A stretch of DNA of 64,000 bases, taken from the NCBI GenBank assembly GCA_018436925.1, contig JAHDKI010000006.1, positions 132,692-196,691 on the forward strand, written 5' to 3'. The position numbers and the translations under genes are program-made. Positions 62,656 to 64,000 of this stretch are shown here, piece by piece (within the stretch, counting starts at the first letter, position 1; the number at the start of each line of letters is the position of its first letter). Under the pieces are notes generated by a model. It made no database searches and was not told where the DNA came from. It worked only from the letters and a program-made list of their open reading frames with translations. This DNA comes from Syntrophaceae bacterium. Its GTDB lineage: Bacteria > Desulfobacterota > Syntrophia > Syntrophales > Smithellaceae.

Positions 62656-63441
62656 TCATGGCTCAACGGCCGCCTCCGGCTCCGGAAGGCCGAAAAGATT
62701 TCGTGTGTTTTGCGTTGTGGCGCGCGCAAGGTCTTCCGGCGGAAGGTTTCGAATCTGGGCCACTTTTAATGCGGTATGGACAAGATAAGACGGTTCGTTG
62801 CGTTTTCCGCGATAAGGCGATGGCGTCAGGTACGGGCAGTCCGTCTCCAGAATCAAGCGGTCCAGCGGCGCCTGTCGCACGACGTCTTGAAGCATTTTAG
62901 ATTTTTCAAAAGTGACCACACCTGGAACGGAAAGATAAAATCCCAGATCCAGGCACTGCTTCGCCATCGCCCAGTCTCCTGAAAAACAGTGAAAAACACC
63001 CCGGCGAAGGCCCGAGGCGCCGACCATGGAGAGCGTCTCCTGATGCGCGTCCCGGTCATGAATGACAATCGGAAGACCGAGTTCCGAGGCAAGCTCCAGT
63101 TGAGCGCCAAAGGCATCAATTTGTGCCTGCCGCGGCGAGTGATGGTGGAAGAAATCCAGGCCGATTTCGCCATAGGCGACCACCTTGCCCTCTCCGGCCA
63201 GGCTTTTGAGCTCATCAAAAACAGACAAACCCGCCCGGACCGCATCGTGCGGATGGATGCCGACAGTCGCATAAACCGTCTCGTATTTTCGGGTGAGCGC
63301 GACGGCTTTGCGGCTGAGTGAAAGATTTGTCCCCACGGTCACAATCTGTGAAACGCCGGCGGCGCGAGCCCGTTCAATGACGACGTCGCGGTCGGGATCA
63401 AACTCCTTCATCTCCAGATGCGCGTGAGAATCAATCCACAT
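62656..63441 (-). CDS. TatD-family metal-dependent hydrolase
   Basis: 261 residues from ATG 63441, where the family motif MWIDSHAHLEM begins; the longer upstream frame overlaps the small gene before it. Metal ligands are visible in DSHAHLE, GEIGLDFFHHHSPR, VIHDRD, GVFHCFSGD and LETDCPYLTP. These are DNases or deoxyribonuclease-like phosphoesterases. It starts 7 bases after the small gene upstream and precedes queC, so it may be the second gene of the queuosine transcript. Confidence 0.9.
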   Translation of the reverse strand: MWIDSHAHLEMKEFDPDRDVVIERARAAGVSQIVTVGTNLSLSRKAVALTRKYETVYATVGIHPHDAVRAGLSVFDELKSLAGEGKVVAYGEIGLDFFHHHSPRQAQIDAFGAQLELASELGLPIVIHDRDAHQETLSMVGASGLRRGVFHCFSGDWAMAKQCLDLGFYLSVPGVVTFEKSKMLQDVVRQAPLDRLILETDCPYLTPSPYRGKRNEPSYLVHTALKVAQIRNLPPEDLARATTQNTRNLFGLPEPEAAVEP

Positions 63442-63448
63442 GAGCCTA

Positions 63449-63616
63449 TCACTTGTCGCCGCAGACAACCGTGACTTCCTCCGCATTTTCAGCAACATCG
63501 GGAAGTTTTTTAAACAAAGCCTGCAATTCCTTTTCGGAAATTTCCCCTGCAAGGACTTTTCTGGCGATGATCCGGCGATCGGCATGCATCAAATCCGCAT
63601 TGATTTTTTTCGACAT
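63449..63616 (-). CDS. Small conserved-looking protein of unknown function
   Basis: 55 residues from ATG 63616, with AGGGGGG 6 bases upstream, a very strong site. It is charged, with a middle that may form a helix (ARKVLAGEISEKELQALFKK) and an acidic end (EEVTVVCGDK). No family is recognised. It is the first gene of the probable small-tatD-queC-queE-queD transcript; a TATAAT at 63668-63673 on the - strand may be its -10 element, although no good -35 goes with it. Confidence 0.65.
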   Translation of the reverse strand: MSKKINADLMHADRRIIARKVLAGEISEKELQALFKKLPDVAENAEEVTVVCGDK

Positions 63617-63836
63617 TGAATTCCCCCCTGAAATAAAAAAATGAAACGCTTTCGGTAGCGGAGTCCTATTATATTTTCTCAACATTATCAAGCCCCAAAG
63701 GCAACGGTTCTCCAGGATGGAGGCCGCCGCGAACCGCCGAATTCCCGATGGGAAACGCGACTTGCGAAAAAGTTCTCAAGTTCGGTTTCCCGGCGACCGT
63801 TTAATAAAATGGATAACTTCAATCGCCGGAGATAAA

Positions 63837-64000
63837 ATGAACAGGTCGGTTTTTCCATCAATCGCCACTCCCGTAGACGCCTTAAAAAGTCTGGATACGG
63901 CCAGAAAACATCTGCGCGTCGGCAATTTGTTCTCGGCGATCGTGTCCTTTAAGGAAACGCTCGACGGATTTCTCCATCTTAAAGAGCTTGCCGCCGCCGA
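63837..64000 (+). CDS. Start of an unidentified gene (3' end outside window)
   Basis: ATG 63837 follows CGGAG by 6 bases and the frame stays open for 54 codons to the window edge. The product begins MNRSVFPSIATPVDAL and continues with a basic helical segment (TARKHLRVGNLFSAIVSFKE). It has no signal peptide. No family is recognised from this part. It is divergent from the tatD-que operon across about 220 bp. Confidence 0.6.
   Translation, partial: MNRSVFPSIATPVDALKSLDTARKHLRVGNLFSAIVSFKETLDGFLHLKELAAA

Overview
The window looks like a stretch of chromosome from an anaerobic Desulfobacterota (deltaproteobacterium), plausibly near Syntrophales. This is inferred from gene content, not from a marker gene: HdrD-like double-CCG iron-sulfur proteins, a minimal SufC/SufB pair, a class III (PhaE/PhaC) polyhydroxyalkanoate (PHA) synthase with PhaR and small phasins, an eukaryotic-type isocitrate dehydrogenase, DUF1846, and CHASE2 and PilZ signalling proteins. 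Coding density is high. I see no rRNA or tRNA gene, CRISPR array, prophage or intact insertion sequence.

Layout. 1-2.6 kb: a truncated secreted protein, then two tandem Fe-S electron-transfer proteins. 2.8-6.8 kb: a GlxA-type regulator and envelope genes (mtgA, LysM-NlpC/P60, OmpA lipoprotein). 6.8-11 kb: aconitase, isocitrate dehydrogenase and rlmN in one run. 11-20.2 kb: DUF1015, an esterase, and a PHA island. The island holds a 596-residue PhaC-like enzyme, divergent phaE-phaC-GAF-phaJ, two mini-phasins and phaR. A perfect palindrome beside a consensus phasin promoter is the likely PhaR operator. 20.2-24.4 kb: Na/Pi transporter, NIL-ferredoxin, DUF1846. 24.4-31.9 kb: RNA and ribosome genes (mtaB, rnc, an Elp3-like radical SAM protein, era, der, ABC-F). 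32-34 kb: ferritin-like protein and a second Na/Pi transporter. 34.6-42.4 kb: PilZ/GNAT-like protein with a hybrid histidine kinase, a methyltransferase, rfbB and an HDOD protein. 42.4-48.7 kb: a lipoprotein with a degenerate CHAT domain, sufCB, an FGGY kinase and a histone-H1-like protein. 49-54.3 kb: SPOR-NlpC/P60, CCA-adding enzyme, and a riboswitch-controlled thiN-thiD-thiC operon. 54.3-61 kb: a VOC-domain lipoprotein, a debris region, and a CHASE2 kinase with its FecR/LysM partner. 61-63.6 kb: the queC-queE-queD operon behind tatD. The window ends inside an unidentified gene.

Most unusual points. (1) The class III PHA synthase carries a roughly 58-residue Lys/Pro/Ser-rich, histone-H1-like tail, which could tie granules to DNA. 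(2) Between 55.8 and 56.3 kb lies a mosaic: a second TPP riboswitch sharing 60 identical bases with the one upstream of thiN but with a broken P1 helix. It reads into a 198-bp, about 96% identical piece of queD that carries an in-frame stop. (3) The CHAT domain lacks its expected His and Cys. (4) The PhaR/phasin control region is unusually clear.
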